From positions 1 through 64,000 of the forward strand of contig NZ_CACRYJ010000060.1 in assembly GCF_902703175.1 (NCBI RefSeq): DNA of 64,000 nucleotides, read 5' to 3'. Made by a program: the position numbers and the translations under genes. Every line of letters starts with the position of its first letter. Position 1 is the stretch's first letter. This stretch comes from Occultella aeris (GTDB taxonomy: Bacteria > Actinomycetota > Actinomycetes > Actinomycetales > Beutenbergiaceae). The notes beneath the pieces are model-generated. The model saw nothing but the letters and a program-made list of their open reading frames with translations, did no database searches and was not told where the DNA came from. This document shows positions 1 to 8,692 of this stretch, piece after piece.

Positions 1-1266
1 GGGTCGGGCACGGGCCGCGCCACGACCGCGTCGAACCGGACCAAGGCCGCGTCGGCAGCACGCACCGCGACCTGGAGCTCCCCGGCGACGAGCTACTACC
101 TGGTCGGGGGAGCCACGCTGCTGCTGCTCCTCCTCGGGCTTGTGATGGTGCTGTCCGCCTCCACCGTGTACTCGCTCCGGGACACCGAGGGGGCGACGCC
201 GTTCGCGGACTTCCTCAACCAGGCCAAGTTCGCGCTCGTCGCCGCACCGGTGGCATACGGGATCTCCCGGTTGCCGGTTGGGTGGATCCGCAAGCTGGCC
301 TGGGTGGGCATCATCGGCGCCCTCGGCCTGCAGCTGATGGTGTTCAGCCCTCTCTCACTGAGCCAGGGCGGTAACTCCGGCTGGATCCATATCGGCCCGC
401 AGAACCTGCAGCCCGCCGAGTTCTCCAAGCTGGCGCTCGCGGTCTGGCTCGGCGCGGTGCTCGCAGCGAAGGGGCCGCTCCTGAAGAAGTGGTCGCACGT
501 GCTGATGCCTGCCGTGCTGGTCGCGGGTCTCTTCCTGGGCATCGTCCTGTACACCCACGACCTCGGCACGGCCCTGATCCTGATCGCCCTCGTCGCCGGC
601 GCCCTCTGGGTGGCCGGGGTGCCGCTGTCGATGTTCTCCCTCGCAGCTGCCGGGGTCACCGCGGCGGTCGCGTACCTCGCGGTCTCCTCGGCGAACCGCC
701 GCGAACGACTGCTGAGCTTCCTCTCCCCGGAGACGGCGGACCCGATGGGCCTCGGGCTGCAGCCCCGGCACGCACTCGGCGGCCTCGGCACCGGCGGCAT
801 CTCCGGCGTGGGCCTGGGTGGCTCCCGGGAGAAGTGGCTCTGGCTGCCGGAGGGGCACAACGACTACATCTTCGCGATCATCGGCGAGGAGCTCGGCCTG
901 CTCGGCACGCTCCTCGTGCTCGTCCTGTTCGGTGCGCTCGCAGTCGGGCTGACCCGGATCATCAAGCGGCACCCGGACCCGTTCGTGAAGATCACCACCG
1001 CCGCGATCGGCTGCTGGATCATCGGGCAGGCGCTCATCAACATCGGCGTGGTGATCGGAGTGCTCCCGGTGATCGGGCTTCCGCTGCCGCTCGTCTCCGC
1101 GGGTGGTTCGGCGCTGGTCACCACGCTCGCCGCCCTCGGGATCGTGCTCGCCTTCGCCCGCAGTGAACCCGGCGCGAAGGAGGCGCTCGCGGCGCGTAAG
1201 GCGTCGGTGCGCCGGTCGCTCGCCGTGATCGCGCCACGGCTGGCCTCGGGCAAGGCACGTGGCTGA
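1..1266 (+). CDS. ftsW: FtsW, septal peptidoglycan polymerase (5' partial)
   Basis: SEDS-family membrane glycosyltransferase that polymerises lipid II at the division septum with a class B PBP. The reading frame is open from base 1, so the start codon lies upstream of the window; about 421 codons remain. The visible N-terminus is Thr/Ala-rich and probably cytoplasmic, followed by about ten hydrophobic segments. The SEDS signature LPEGHNDYIFAIIGEELG lies around positions 845-900, and a GLPLPLVSAGGSALV stretch near the end is typical of the family. FtsW is preferred over RodA because murG, murC, ftsQ and ftsZ follow. The stop overlaps the murG start by 8 bases, indicating co-transcription. Confidence 0.93.
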   Translation, partial: GSGTGRATTASNRTKAASAARTATWSSPATSYYLVGGATLLLLLLGLVMVLSASTVYSLRDTEGATPFADFLNQAKFALVAAPVAYGISRLPVGWIRKLAWVGIIGALGLQLMVFSPLSLSQGGNSGWIHIGPQNLQPAEFSKLALAVWLGAVLAAKGPLLKKWSHVLMPAVLVAGLFLGIVLYTHDLGTALILIALVAGALWVAGVPLSMFSLAAAGVTAAVAYLAVSSANRRERLLSFLSPETADPMGLGLQPRHALGGLGTGGISGVGLGGSREKWLWLPEGHNDYIFAIIGEELGLLGTLLVLVLFGALAVGLTRIIKRHPDPFVKITTAAIGCWIIGQALINIGVVIGVLPVIGLPLPLVSAGGSALVTTLAALGIVLAFARSEPGAKEALAARKASVRRSLAVIAPRLASGKARG

Positions 1267-2401
1267 CCTGAGCGTGGTCCTGGCCGGTGGTGGCACGGCC
1301 GGACACGTCAATCCGCTGCTCGCCACCGCCGCGGAGCTGGGCCGCCAGGGCCGGGACACCCGCATTCTCGTGCTCGGCACGGCTGAGGGCCTCGAGGCGG
1401 ACCTGGTGCCCGCGGCGGGCCTGGAGCTCACGGTCATCCCCAAGGTGCCGTTGCCGCGCCGCCCCTCCACCGAGTGGCTGGCGTTCCCGGGACGGTGGCG
1501 CGCCGCCGTCCGGACCGCCGCCGACGCCCTGGCGGCCGTCGACGCCGACGTCGTGGTCGGCTTCGGTGGCTACGTCGCCACGCCCGCCTACATCGCTGCC
1601 CGACGGCGGGGCGTACCGATCGTCGTGCACGAACAGAACGCACGGCCCGGCCTGGCGAACCGCGTCGGCGCGAGGTTCGCGACCGCCGTCGGCGTGACGT
1701 TTCCTGGCAGCTCGCTACCGGGCGCGCAACTCGTGGGGCTGCCGCTGCGACCCGCGATCGCCGACCTCGTCGCCGCGCGGACCACCGATGCGGCCGGCGC
1801 CGCCCGGCACGGGGCGCAGCGTCTCGGGCTGGACCCCGAGCGGACAACGGTGGTCGTCACGGGTGGTTCGCTCGGCGCCCTCAGGCTGAACACGGCCGTG
1901 CCACAGGTGGCAGCCGAGCTCGTCGACGCCGGTGCCCAGGTGCTGCACCTGACCGGCCGGGGCAAGTCGGAGACCGTCACCCGGGCGCTGGCCGACCTCG
2001 GCGCGCCGCCGGGGGCCCACTACCACGTGCGCGAGTACCTGGCCGAGATGGAGGACGCGCTCGCCTGCGCCGACCTCGTGATCGCCCGTGCGGGCGCCGG
2101 CACGGTCAGCGAGCTCACCGCCCTGGGTATCCCCGCCGTCTACGTACCACTGCCTGTGGGCAACGGCGAGCAGCGCCTGAACGCGGCCGCGGCCGTGGCC
2201 GCCGGTGGTGGCATTCTGGTTCCGGACGCGGACCTCACCGGCGCCTGGTTGAGCGAACGCGTGCTGCCGCTCGTGGCCGACACGGACCGGCTCGCCGAGA
2301 TGGGCCGCCGGGCCGCATCCGTGGGGGTCCGGGACGGCGCGGCGCGACTGGTCGCCTTGGTGCTGGCAGCAGCCCGCCGCAACGGGTCCGGGCCGACATG
2401 A
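1259..2401 (+). CDS. murG: MurG, lipid II synthase
   Basis: Adds GlcNAc from UDP-GlcNAc to lipid I on the inner membrane face, making lipid II for the FtsW-type polymerase encoded just upstream. At 380 residues it is slightly longer than usual. The N-terminal GGGTAGHVNP loop (residues 10-19) binds the substrate diphosphate, and a GAGTVSEL motif near residue 280 is the family's UDP-sugar site. The GTG start lies inside the end of ftsW (8-base overlap), and the stop overlaps the murC ATG by 3 bases, so these genes are translationally coupled. Confidence 0.95.
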   Translation: MADLSVVLAGGGTAGHVNPLLATAAELGRQGRDTRILVLGTAEGLEADLVPAAGLELTVIPKVPLPRRPSTEWLAFPGRWRAAVRTAADALAAVDADVVVGFGGYVATPAYIAARRRGVPIVVHEQNARPGLANRVGARFATAVGVTFPGSSLPGAQLVGLPLRPAIADLVAARTTDAAGAARHGAQRLGLDPERTTVVVTGGSLGALRLNTAVPQVAAELVDAGAQVLHLTGRGKSETVTRALADLGAPPGAHYHVREYLAEMEDALACADLVIARAGAGTVSELTALGIPAVYVPLPVGNGEQRLNAAAAVAAGGGILVPDADLTGAWLSERVLPLVADTDRLAEMGRRAASVGVRDGAARLVALVLAAARRNGSGPT

Positions 2402-3771
2402 GAGTCCACTTCATCGCGATCGGCGGCGCCGGGATGTCCGTGGTGGCCGAGCTCATGCTGGCCCGTGGGCACGAGGTGAGCGGCTCCGACTCCCAGGCCT
2501 CCGACGTGCTGGACCGGCTCGGCCGGCTCGGCGCGCAGGTTCACGTCGGCCACGACCCGGCGCACGTCGCCGGGGCGGACCTCGTGGTGATCTCCTCCGC
2601 GATCCGTCCGGACAACCCGGAGCTGCGCGCGGCACGGGCCGCCGGCATCGAGGTGATCCACCGGTCCCAGGGACTCGCCCTCGCCGCCGCGGACACCGAC
2701 TTCGTGGCCGTCGCCGGCGCCCACGGCAAGACCTCCACCTCAGCCATGCTCGCGGTGGCGTTACGCGAGGCCGGGCTGGACCCGTCCTTCGCGATCGGCG
2801 GGCGCGTGCTCGCCCTCGGCACCGGTGCCCACCTGGGCAGCGGGTCCGTGTTCGTGGCGGAGGCCGACGAGTCCGACGGTTCGTTCCTGAACTACACCCC
2901 GCGCGTCGCGATCGTCACGAACATCGAACCCGACCACCTCGACCACTACGGCACCGCCGCGGCGTTCGAGGCGGCGTTCGACGCGTTCGCCGCCCGGGTC
3001 CGGCCCGACGGCGCCGTGATCGCCTGCGCGGACGACGACGGCGCACGGCGGTTCACCGACCGTGCGCGTGCGGCAGGGATTCGCGTGCTCACGTACGGGC
3101 TTGCGGCGGGCGCGGACGTGCGGATCGTCGACACCGAGCTCGGTGTGGGCTCTTCCGCCTCCCGGCTGCGCTCCGCCGCCGGGGAGGTCGAACTGGACCT
3201 GGCCGTCCCCGGAGCGCACAACGTCGCGAACGCGACGGCCGCGTGGTGCGCAGGGGTGGAGCTGGGCGTCGATCCGGCGGCGATGGCGAGCGCCCTCGGC
3301 ACGTTCAGCGGCACGGCACGCCGGTTCGAGGACAAGGGCACGGTCGCCGGTGTCCGGGTGGTCGACGACTACGCACACAATCCCACCAAGGTCGGTGCCG
3401 CCGTCGCGACCGCCCGCCGCGCGGCCGGGGCCGGGCGGGTCATCGTGCTGTTCCAGCCGCACCTGTTCTCGCGCACCGAGGCGTTCGCCGCCGAGTTCGC
3501 CGACGCCCTCTCCGGCGCCGACGAGGTGATCCTGACGTCGATCTACCCGGCCCGGGAGGACCCGCGGCCCGGTGTCACCTCCGCCCTCATCACAGACCGG
3601 CTGCCCGGGGCGCGGTACCTGCCGGACCACCTCGAGGCGGCCCACGCCGTCGCCGCTGCTGCGCGCAGCGGGGATCTGGTGGCGACCATCGGGGCCGGGG
3701 ACGTGACTCGGCTCGGCCCGGTGATCCTCGCCGACCTCGCCGAGCGCGAGGGACAGGGTCGGGCGCGATGA
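2398..3771 (+). CDS. murC: MurC, UDP-N-acetylmuramate-L-alanine ligase
   Basis: ATP-dependent cytoplasmic ligase adding the first stem-peptide residue, L-Ala, to UDP-MurNAc. It has 457 residues, normal for the family. An N-terminal Rossmann-like AIGGAGMS loop (residues 7-14) binds UDP-MurNAc; the Mur-ligase P-loop AGAHGKTSTS spans residues 106-115; ADESDGSF and NIEPDHLDHYG follow in the central domain and DDYAHNPTK in the C-terminal domain. The ATG at 2398 was chosen because it overlaps the murG stop; a longer in-frame extension upstream is only murG read out of frame. Its stop overlaps the ftsQ start (ATGA). Confidence 0.95.
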   Translation: MRVHFIAIGGAGMSVVAELMLARGHEVSGSDSQASDVLDRLGRLGAQVHVGHDPAHVAGADLVVISSAIRPDNPELRAARAAGIEVIHRSQGLALAAADTDFVAVAGAHGKTSTSAMLAVALREAGLDPSFAIGGRVLALGTGAHLGSGSVFVAEADESDGSFLNYTPRVAIVTNIEPDHLDHYGTAAAFEAAFDAFAARVRPDGAVIACADDDGARRFTDRARAAGIRVLTYGLAAGADVRIVDTELGVGSSASRLRSAAGEVELDLAVPGAHNVANATAAWCAGVELGVDPAAMASALGTFSGTARRFEDKGTVAGVRVVDDYAHNPTKVGAAVATARRAAGAGRVIVLFQPHLFSRTEAFAAEFADALSGADEVILTSIYPAREDPRPGVTSALITDRLPGARYLPDHLEAAHAVAAAARSGDLVATIGAGDVTRLGPVILADLAEREGQGRAR

Positions 3772-4712
3772 GGGCACCCGCGAAGCCCCGCCAGACCGCG
3801 GCACCCGCGAAGCGCACGGCGCCCGCGAAGCGCTCGTCGCCGGCCAGGGCCAAGCCGTCCGTCCGGCGGACGGGCCCGACGACCGAGGTGCCGGCGGCAC
3901 CCAAGCAGACGGTGACGACGACCGCGAAGCCGGCTCCCGCCGTCGTCGGTGGTTCACCGGCGAGCCGGGTCAGCGGCCAGTTCGCCGAGCGCGTGGCCGA
4001 GCGCCGGACCGCCCGCCGCCGGTTGCGCTGGCGCACGATGGCCTGGATCGGTTCGGCGGTCCTGGTCGTCGCGGCCCTGGCCTGGCTGGTCCTGTACTCA
4101 CCTGTCCTCGCCCTCGCCGAGGACGAGATCACGATCACCGGCACGACCGAGATCGTCACCGATGCCCAGGTCCGCGAGGTGGTCCAGGCCCAGGCCGGGG
4201 TGCCGCTCGCCCGCCTCGACACCGGTGCCATGGCCAACGGGATCGAGTCGCTGACCGGGGTGCTGGACGTGCGGATCAGCCGGGTCTGGCCGTCCGGTGT
4301 GGAGGTGGCGGTCGTGCCAAGGGTCCCGGTCGCCAGCGTGGCTGCCGATGGCGGCGGGTTCGCACTCCTGGACGCCGAGGGCGTGGAGCTGGCGCACACC
4401 GAGGCGCCCACCGAGGCGCTGCCGGTGATCACGGTGCCGCTCGGCGACGAGGGCACGGCCGCGTCGCTGCGGGCGGTCCTGACGGTGCTGTCGCAGCTTC
4501 CGCCGGACCTGCTTGCCCAGGTCGCCGACGCCGGGGCGCAGACGCCGAACCAGGTCCGGTTCACCCTGACCGACGGGGCCGAGGTGATCTGGGGGAGTGC
4601 GGACGACGGTGACCTCAAGGTCGCCGTGCTGACGACCCTGCGCAGCGTGCCCGCTGCCGTCCCCCCAGCTGTCTACGACATCTCCGCGCCGCTCAGCCCG
4701 ATCACCAGGTAG
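3768..4712 (+). CDS. ftsQ: FtsQ, POTRA-domain divisome protein
   Basis: Bitopic divisome scaffold that binds FtsB/FtsL. It has 314 residues. The first ~90 residues are a Lys/Ala/Pro-rich cytoplasmic tail with three short PAK repeats (APAK at about residues 4, 13 and 19). One transmembrane helix lies at about 91-110, followed by an extracytoplasmic POTRA domain (about 116-185, beginning ITITGTTEIVTDAQVREV) and the FtsQ/DivIB domain. The ATG sits in an ATGA overlap with murC, which fixes the start. The basic tail is typical of actinobacterial FtsQ. Confidence 0.92.
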   Translation: MRAPAKPRQTAAPAKRTAPAKRSSPARAKPSVRRTGPTTEVPAAPKQTVTTTAKPAPAVVGGSPASRVSGQFAERVAERRTARRRLRWRTMAWIGSAVLVVAALAWLVLYSPVLALAEDEITITGTTEIVTDAQVREVVQAQAGVPLARLDTGAMANGIESLTGVLDVRISRVWPSGVEVAVVPRVPVASVAADGGGFALLDAEGVELAHTEAPTEALPVITVPLGDEGTAASLRAVLTVLSQLPPDLLAQVADAGAQTPNQVRFTLTDGAEVIWGSADDGDLKVAVLTTLRSVPAAVPPAVYDISAPLSPITR

Positions 4713-4753
4713 CCGGTGAATCGAACCCACGGCGCGACACGCCCGCGCGGTGA

Positions 4754-4782
4754 TTGCCGAACGTCCCGGCGGCACCTAGCGT
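4754..4782 (+). promoter_or_regulatory. Predicted ftsZ promoter
   Basis: TTGCCG at 4754-4759, a 17-base spacer, and TAGCGT at 4777-4782 form a good vegetative promoter. It lies in the 231-base gap between ftsQ and ftsZ, the only sizeable gap in the division cluster. Transcription would begin near 4789 and give a leader of about 155 bases containing the inverted repeat at 4806-4836. Confidence 0.55.
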
Positions 4783-4805
4783 CATCTGCATCGAGAAAAT
4801 GACAT

Positions 4806-4836
4806 AACTCTAAACCTCAGGTTGAGGTTGAGAGTT
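4806..4836. promoter_or_regulatory. Inverted repeat in ftsZ leader
   Basis: Left arm AACTCTAAACCTCA (4806-4819) and right arm TGAGGTTGAGAGTT (4823-4836) match at 13 of 14 positions around a 3-base centre GGT. It lies downstream of the predicted ftsZ promoter and about 107 bases before the start codon. It could be an operator, a second promoter element or an RNA hairpin. The core resembles the SoxR box at 11341 but has one more base between the half-sites. Confidence 0.6.
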
Positions 4837-4943
4837 CAGGGTTCCTCCCGGGGGACCACGCACGAGTGGGAAGCACGATCGGCCACCGGAAGGCCGGGAC
4901 TGGCTGACCAGCACCAAGCGACTGGCGAACGAGAGGGACTGAC

Positions 4944-6188
4944 GTGGCGGCACCGCAGAACTATCTGGCGGTCATCAAGGTGGTCGGGATCGGCGGTGGC
5001 GGCGTGAATGCCGTCAACCGCATGATCGAGGTCGGGTTGAAGGGCGTGGAATTCATCGCCGTCAACACCGACGCCCAGGCCCTGCTGATGAGCGACGCCG
5101 ACGTGAAGCTCGACGTCGGCAGGGAACTGACCCGAGGGCTCGGCGCCGGCGCCGACCCGGAGGTGGGCAAGAAGGCGGCCGAGGATCACTCGGAGGAGAT
5201 CGAGGAGGTCCTGCGCGGCGCCGACATGGTCTTCGTCACCGCGGGTGAGGGGGGTGGCACCGGGACCGGTGGCGCGCCGGTGGTCGCGAAGATCGCCCGC
5301 TCCCTCGGAGCCCTGACCATCGGTGTGGTGACCCGGCCGTTCACGTTCGAGGGTCGCCGCCGTGGCGTCCAGGCGGACACCGGCATCGAGGCGCTGCGCG
5401 CCGAGGTGGACACCCTGATCGTGATCCCGAACGACCGGCTGCTGTCCATCAGCGACCGGAACGTCTCGGTGCTCGACGCGTTCAAGTCCGCCGACCAGGT
5501 GCTGCTGTCCGGCGTGCAGGGCATCACCGACCTGATCACCACACCCGGCCTCATCAACCTGGACTTCGCGGACGTGAAGTCCGTGATGCAGGGCGCGGGC
5601 AGTGCCCTGATGGGGATCGGGTCGGCGCGCGGGGAGGACCGCGCCGTGCAGGCTTCCGAACTGGCGATCTCCTCGCCACTGCTGGAAGCCAGCATCGACG
5701 GCGCCCACGGCGTCCTGCTTTCCATCCAGGGCGGCAGCGACCTCGGCCTGTTCGAGATCCACGAGGCGGCTCGGCTGGTCCAGGAGGCAGCGCACCCCGA
5801 GGCGAACATCATCTTCGGCGCGGTCATCGACGACGCGCTCGGCGACGAGGTGCGGGTCACCGTGATCGCGGCGGGCTTCGACGCCGGCGGCCCGAAGGTG
5901 GCCAACCGGGCGGACCAGCAGCAGAGCAGGTCCAAGCCCGCCGCCGCCCCGGTGGCGGCCCAGCGGCCCACGCCGCCGGCCGTCGTCGAGCCGACCGCCG
6001 CCGAGCAGGTGGAGGAGGCGCCTCGACCGGCGCCCGTGCGCGAGCCGGTACCGGTCGCCCAGGTCGCGCCGGAGCGTCCCTCGCAGAACGGCCAGCCGAC
6101 CCAGGGGCTGGAGGTGCCGCGGGTCTTCGACGAGCAGCCCCGCAGCCGCCGCGAGGACGACCTGGACGTGCCCGATTTCCTCAAGTGA
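4944..6188 (+). CDS. ftsZ: FtsZ, tubulin-like division GTPase
   Basis: Forms the cytokinetic Z-ring. It has 414 residues. The tubulin signature [10 protein letters not shown] lies at residues 103-112. A globular GTPase and C-terminal subdomain (to about residue 315) is followed by a Pro/Ala/Glu-rich linker and the conserved C-terminal peptide [10 protein letters not shown], which docks SepF and FtsW. A GTG start follows a GAGAGGG ribosome site about 8 bases upstream. The N-terminus begins directly at the [15 protein letters not shown] strand, as in other actinobacterial FtsZ proteins. The gene probably has its own promoter in the preceding gap. Confidence 0.97.
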   Translation: MAAPQNYLAVIKVVGIGGGGVNAVNRMIEVGLKGVEFIAVNTDAQALLMSDADVKLDVGRELTRGLGAGADPEVGKKAAEDHSEEIEEVLRGADMVFVTAGEGGGTGTGGAPVVAKIARSLGALTIGVVTRPFTFEGRRRGVQADTGIEALRAEVDTLIVIPNDRLLSISDRNVSVLDAFKSADQVLLSGVQGITDLITTPGLINLDFADVKSVMQGAGSALMGIGSARGEDRAVQASELAISSPLLEASIDGAHGVLLSIQGGSDLGLFEIHEAARLVQEAAHPEANIIFGAVIDDALGDEVRVTVIAAGFDAGGPKVANRADQQQSRSKPAAAPVAAQRPTPPAVVEPTAAEQVEEAPRPAPVREPVPVAQVAPERPSQNGQPTQGLEVPRVFDEQPRSRREDDLDVPDFLK

Positions 6189-6189
6189 C

Positions 6190-6903
6190 GTGCTGGCCGC
6201 CGACCTCGGCCCGGCCGCGGTCGGCGGCTTCACCACGCGTGCGGGCGGCGTCAGTCGCGGGGCGTACGAGTCGCTGAACCTCGGCGCCGGGGTGTCCGAC
6301 GACCCTGACTCCGTCGCGACGAACCGACGCCGGGTCGCCGAGCGGCTCGGCCGGCCGGTCGCATACCTGACCCAGGTGCACTCCGACCGGGTGCACGCGG
6401 TGAGTGCGCCACCGGAGCCGGACGTTGTCGCCGTAGCCGAGGCGGACGCCTCGCTGACCGACCGGGCCGACGTCGGCCTCGGCGTGCTGGTCGCCGACTG
6501 TGTGCCGATCCTGCTCGCCGGGGAACACCTCGTCGCCGCCGTGCACGCCGGGCGGCGCGGCCTGCTGGCCGGGGTGCTGAGCAACACCCTGTCCCGGATG
6601 CGTGCGGCAGGGGCGCCGGCGCTCTTCGCGTCCATCGGCCCGTCCATCTGTGGGCGCTGCTACGAGGTTCCGGCACAACTGCGCAGCGAGTCCGCCGCGC
6701 TGATCCCCGAGCTGGCCGCCACGACGTCCTGGGGCACGCCGTCGCTGGACCTCGTCGCTGGGGTGCGCGTCCAGCTGGCCGAAGCGGGCGTGGCGAGCGT
6801 GCAGCACCACGACCGGTGCACGCGCGAGGACCCGGACCTGTTCTCCTACCGGCGGGACGGCCTGACCGGACGGTTCGCGGGTGTGGTGGCGCTGGCGGGG
6901 TGA
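6190..6903 (+). CDS. pgeF: PgeF/YfiH-type multi-copper-fold purine nucleoside phosphorylase
   Basis: Laccase-domain protein that commonly follows ftsZ. Family members act as zinc-dependent purine nucleoside phosphorylase or adenosine deaminase, and a peptidoglycan-editing role has been described for E. coli YfiH. It has 237 residues. The metal-site triad is visible as QVH (His64), the ADCVP cysteine and AVHAG; GPSICGRCYEV is another family block. The start is GTG, one base after the ftsZ stop, so translation is probably coupled. The yggS gene that often follows pgeF in this cluster is absent. Confidence 0.85.
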   Translation: MLAADLGPAAVGGFTTRAGGVSRGAYESLNLGAGVSDDPDSVATNRRRVAERLGRPVAYLTQVHSDRVHAVSAPPEPDVVAVAEADASLTDRADVGLGVLVADCVPILLAGEHLVAAVHAGRRGLLAGVLSNTLSRMRAAGAPALFASIGPSICGRCYEVPAQLRSESAALIPELAATTSWGTPSLDLVAGVRVQLAEAGVASVQHHDRCTREDPDLFSYRRDGLTGRFAGVVALAG

Positions 6904-7041
6904 TCGCGGCCGCGCGACGACACGCCGCGACCGGTGACGGCGGGCTCGGGATCGCTGGTCTAGCGTCAGAGGCAACGACACCCACCCCACACCTACGGGC
7001 GAGAGATCACCCGCCGCCCGGCGATCACATGAGGAGCAGGC

Positions 7042-7527
7042 ATGGCCGGAGCGCTGCGCAAGACGATGATGTACCTCGGGCTCTCCGAGGCCGACCGCGA
7101 GAGTGCCTACGACGACCAGCAGGTCGACTCCCACGACGTCGAGGACTCCTACGACGACTACGAGGCGTACGAGACCGTCGAGGACGCCCCTGCCCAGGAG
7201 GCCCAGGTGACTCCGATCACACGTGCCGCATCGCACACCGGTGCCAACCTTCGCCGGATCACGACCGTGCACCCGCGTACCTACAACGACGCGAAGGTGA
7301 TCGGCGAGGCGTTCCGGTCCGGGACCCCGGTGATCATGAACCTCACCGACATGACCGACGCCGAGGCCAAGCGCCTCGTCGACTTCTCCGCGGGTCTGGT
7401 CTTCGGGCTCCGCGGTGCCATCGAGCGGGTCACCAGCCGGGTGTTCCTCCTCTCGCCCGCCACGGTGGAGGTGGCGACGGAGTCGCACGAGCCTGAAGCC
7501 AAGGCCCGGTTCTTCAACCAGAGCTGA
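7042..7527 (+). CDS. sepF: SepF, FtsZ membrane anchor
   Basis: Cell-division protein that tethers FtsZ to the membrane in actinobacteria, which lack FtsA. It has 161 residues. An N-terminal amphipathic helix (MAGALRKTMMYLGLSE) is followed by an acidic Tyr/Asp-rich linker (about residues 18-55) and the SepF core (about 70-155) with PRTYNDAKVIGEAFRSG and VIMNLTDM. An AGGAGCAGGC ribosome site immediately precedes the ATG. A TAGCGT hexamer at 6961-6966 in the 138-base gap upstream could be a -10 element, though no convincing -35 accompanies it. Confidence 0.95.
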   Translation: MAGALRKTMMYLGLSEADRESAYDDQQVDSHDVEDSYDDYEAYETVEDAPAQEAQVTPITRAASHTGANLRRITTVHPRTYNDAKVIGEAFRSGTPVIMNLTDMTDAEAKRLVDFSAGLVFGLRGAIERVTSRVFLLSPATVEVATESHEPEAKARFFNQS

Positions 7528-7529
7528 TC

Positions 7530-7823
7530 GTGGCGTGGGTCGTCGGGGTCGTCTATCTGCTCCTGCTGCTGTTCCTGATCTTCATGCTGGTCCGGGTCGT
7601 TCTGGACTGGGTGATCCAGTTCGCCCGGGACTGGAAGCCCACCGGCGTGATGCTGGTGGTCGCCGAGGTGGTCTACACCATCACCGACCCGCCCCTGAAG
7701 GCGCTCCGGCGGCTCATCCCGCCGTTGCGGCTGGGCGGTTTCGCGATCGATCTCGCGTTCCTCGTGCTGATCATCGTGGTCTCGGTGCTGATGGCCGTCC
7801 TGCGGCCATTGACACCTGCTTGA
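7530..7823 (+). CDS. YggT-family small membrane protein
   Basis: A 97-residue integral membrane protein of the YggT family, a constant neighbour of sepF and divIVA with no firmly established biochemical role. Two hydrophobic segments (about residues 2-26 and 73-92) flank a conserved loop containing LDWVIQFARDWKPTG and TITDPPLKALRRLIPPLRLG. The GTG start follows the sepF stop by two bases, so coupled translation with sepF is likely. Its position supports an accessory role in division or polar growth. Confidence 0.85.
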   Translation: MAWVVGVVYLLLLLFLIFMLVRVVLDWVIQFARDWKPTGVMLVVAEVVYTITDPPLKALRRLIPPLRLGGFAIDLAFLVLIIVVSVLMAVLRPLTPA

Positions 7824-7837
7824 GATGCAAGTACCGA
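7809..7837 (+). promoter_or_regulatory. Predicted divIVA promoter
   Basis: A perfect TTGACA (7809-7814) lies inside the last codons of yggT and is followed after 17 bases by TACCGA (7832-7837). Transcription would start near 7844, about 68 bases before divIVA. A second candidate -10, TACCGT at 7847-7852, has no -35 at a suitable distance. Confidence 0.5.
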
Positions 7838-7911
7838 GAAGTCCGCTACCGTGAACCTGCGTCAGTGACACACTGTCGCTGATCCGAACGACCTAGACCG
7901 AGGTGACGACT

Positions 7912-8604
7912 ATGGCGCTGCTGACGGCAGACGACGTCCTCAACAAGAAGTTCCAGCCGACCAAGTTCCGTGAGGGCTACGACCAGGACGAGGTCGACGA
8001 TTTCCTCGACGAGATCGTGAACACCCTTCGGGTGGTCGGCGGCGAGAACGAGGAACTGAAGGCCAAGCTCGACGCGGCGGAGCGCCGCATCTCCGAGCTC
8101 TCCGGCTTCGCCGGCGGCGAGGCGGCCTCTGCGGAGGACACCACGCAGTTCGCCGCCGTTGGCGAGCAGCCCGAGGCGCAGGCCGAACCCGAGCAGGCGC
8201 CTGAGGCCGAGGAGACCCCCGCCGCCCCTGCGGCTGCCGCGTTCACGCCGCCGTCCGCCGGAACCGAGCCGGAGTCCGCCACCGGGATGCTCCAGCTGGC
8301 CCAGCGCGTCCACGACGAGTACGTCAGCAACGGCAAGGCCGAGGCGGACCGGATCATCTCCGAGGCCACCGTCGAGAGCGAGCGCCTCACCCGTGAGGCC
8401 GATGAGCAGCGGGCCCGCACCCTGAACCAGCTCGAGGGTGAGCGCTCCCTGCTGGAGCGCAAGATCGACGAGCTGCGCGTGTTCGAGCGGGACTACCGCA
8501 CCCGCCTGAAGAGCTACCTGGAGGGCCTGCTCTCCGACGTCGAGGGTCGTGGCAACGTGTCCTCGGCGTACTCCGGCGAGCCCGGCGAGTCGCGCCGCCC
8601 GTAG
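7912..8604 (+). CDS. divIVA: DivIVA/Wag31, polar growth scaffold
   Basis: Coiled-coil protein that binds curved membrane at cell poles and septa and directs apical growth in actinobacteria. It has 230 residues. The N-terminal lipid-binding domain reads MALLTADDVLNKKFQ followed by FREGYDQDEVDDFLDEIV. An Ala/Glu/Pro-rich insert spans about 60-125 and a C-terminal coiled coil about 130-215. The ATG at 7912 is preferred to the in-frame GTG at 7903 because that GTG is part of a GAGGTGA ribosome site correctly spaced for the ATG, and because the family begins MALLTADDV. Confidence 0.95.
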   Translation: MALLTADDVLNKKFQPTKFREGYDQDEVDDFLDEIVNTLRVVGGENEELKAKLDAAERRISELSGFAGGEAASAEDTTQFAAVGEQPEAQAEPEQAPEAEETPAAPAAAAFTPPSAGTEPESATGMLQLAQRVHDEYVSNGKAEADRIISEATVESERLTREADEQRARTLNQLEGERSLLERKIDELRVFERDYRTRLKSYLEGLLSDVEGRGNVSSAYSGEPGESRRP

Positions 8605-8631
8605 TTCGTAGCGCACCATAGTTCGCACCAC

Positions 8632-8670
8632 AACGGCGGCGGGCCTCCGACCAGGGGGCCCGCCGCCGTT
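8632..8670 (+). terminator. Terminator-like hairpin after divIVA
   Basis: Perfect 14-base arms AACGGCGGCGGGCC (8632-8645) and GGCCCGCCGCCGTT (8657-8670) with an 11-base loop, just downstream of divIVA. No U-run follows, as is common for high-GC actinobacterial hairpin terminators. It probably closes the ftsZ-divIVA transcription unit before lspA. Confidence 0.7.
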
Positions 8671-8692
8671 CCTGAGCCGAAGGGCAGTACCC

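Noticed and set aside
1474-2397. Upstream extension of the murC frame
   Set aside because: It is murG read in another frame, Arg-rich without domain similarity; murC begins in the ATGA overlap.
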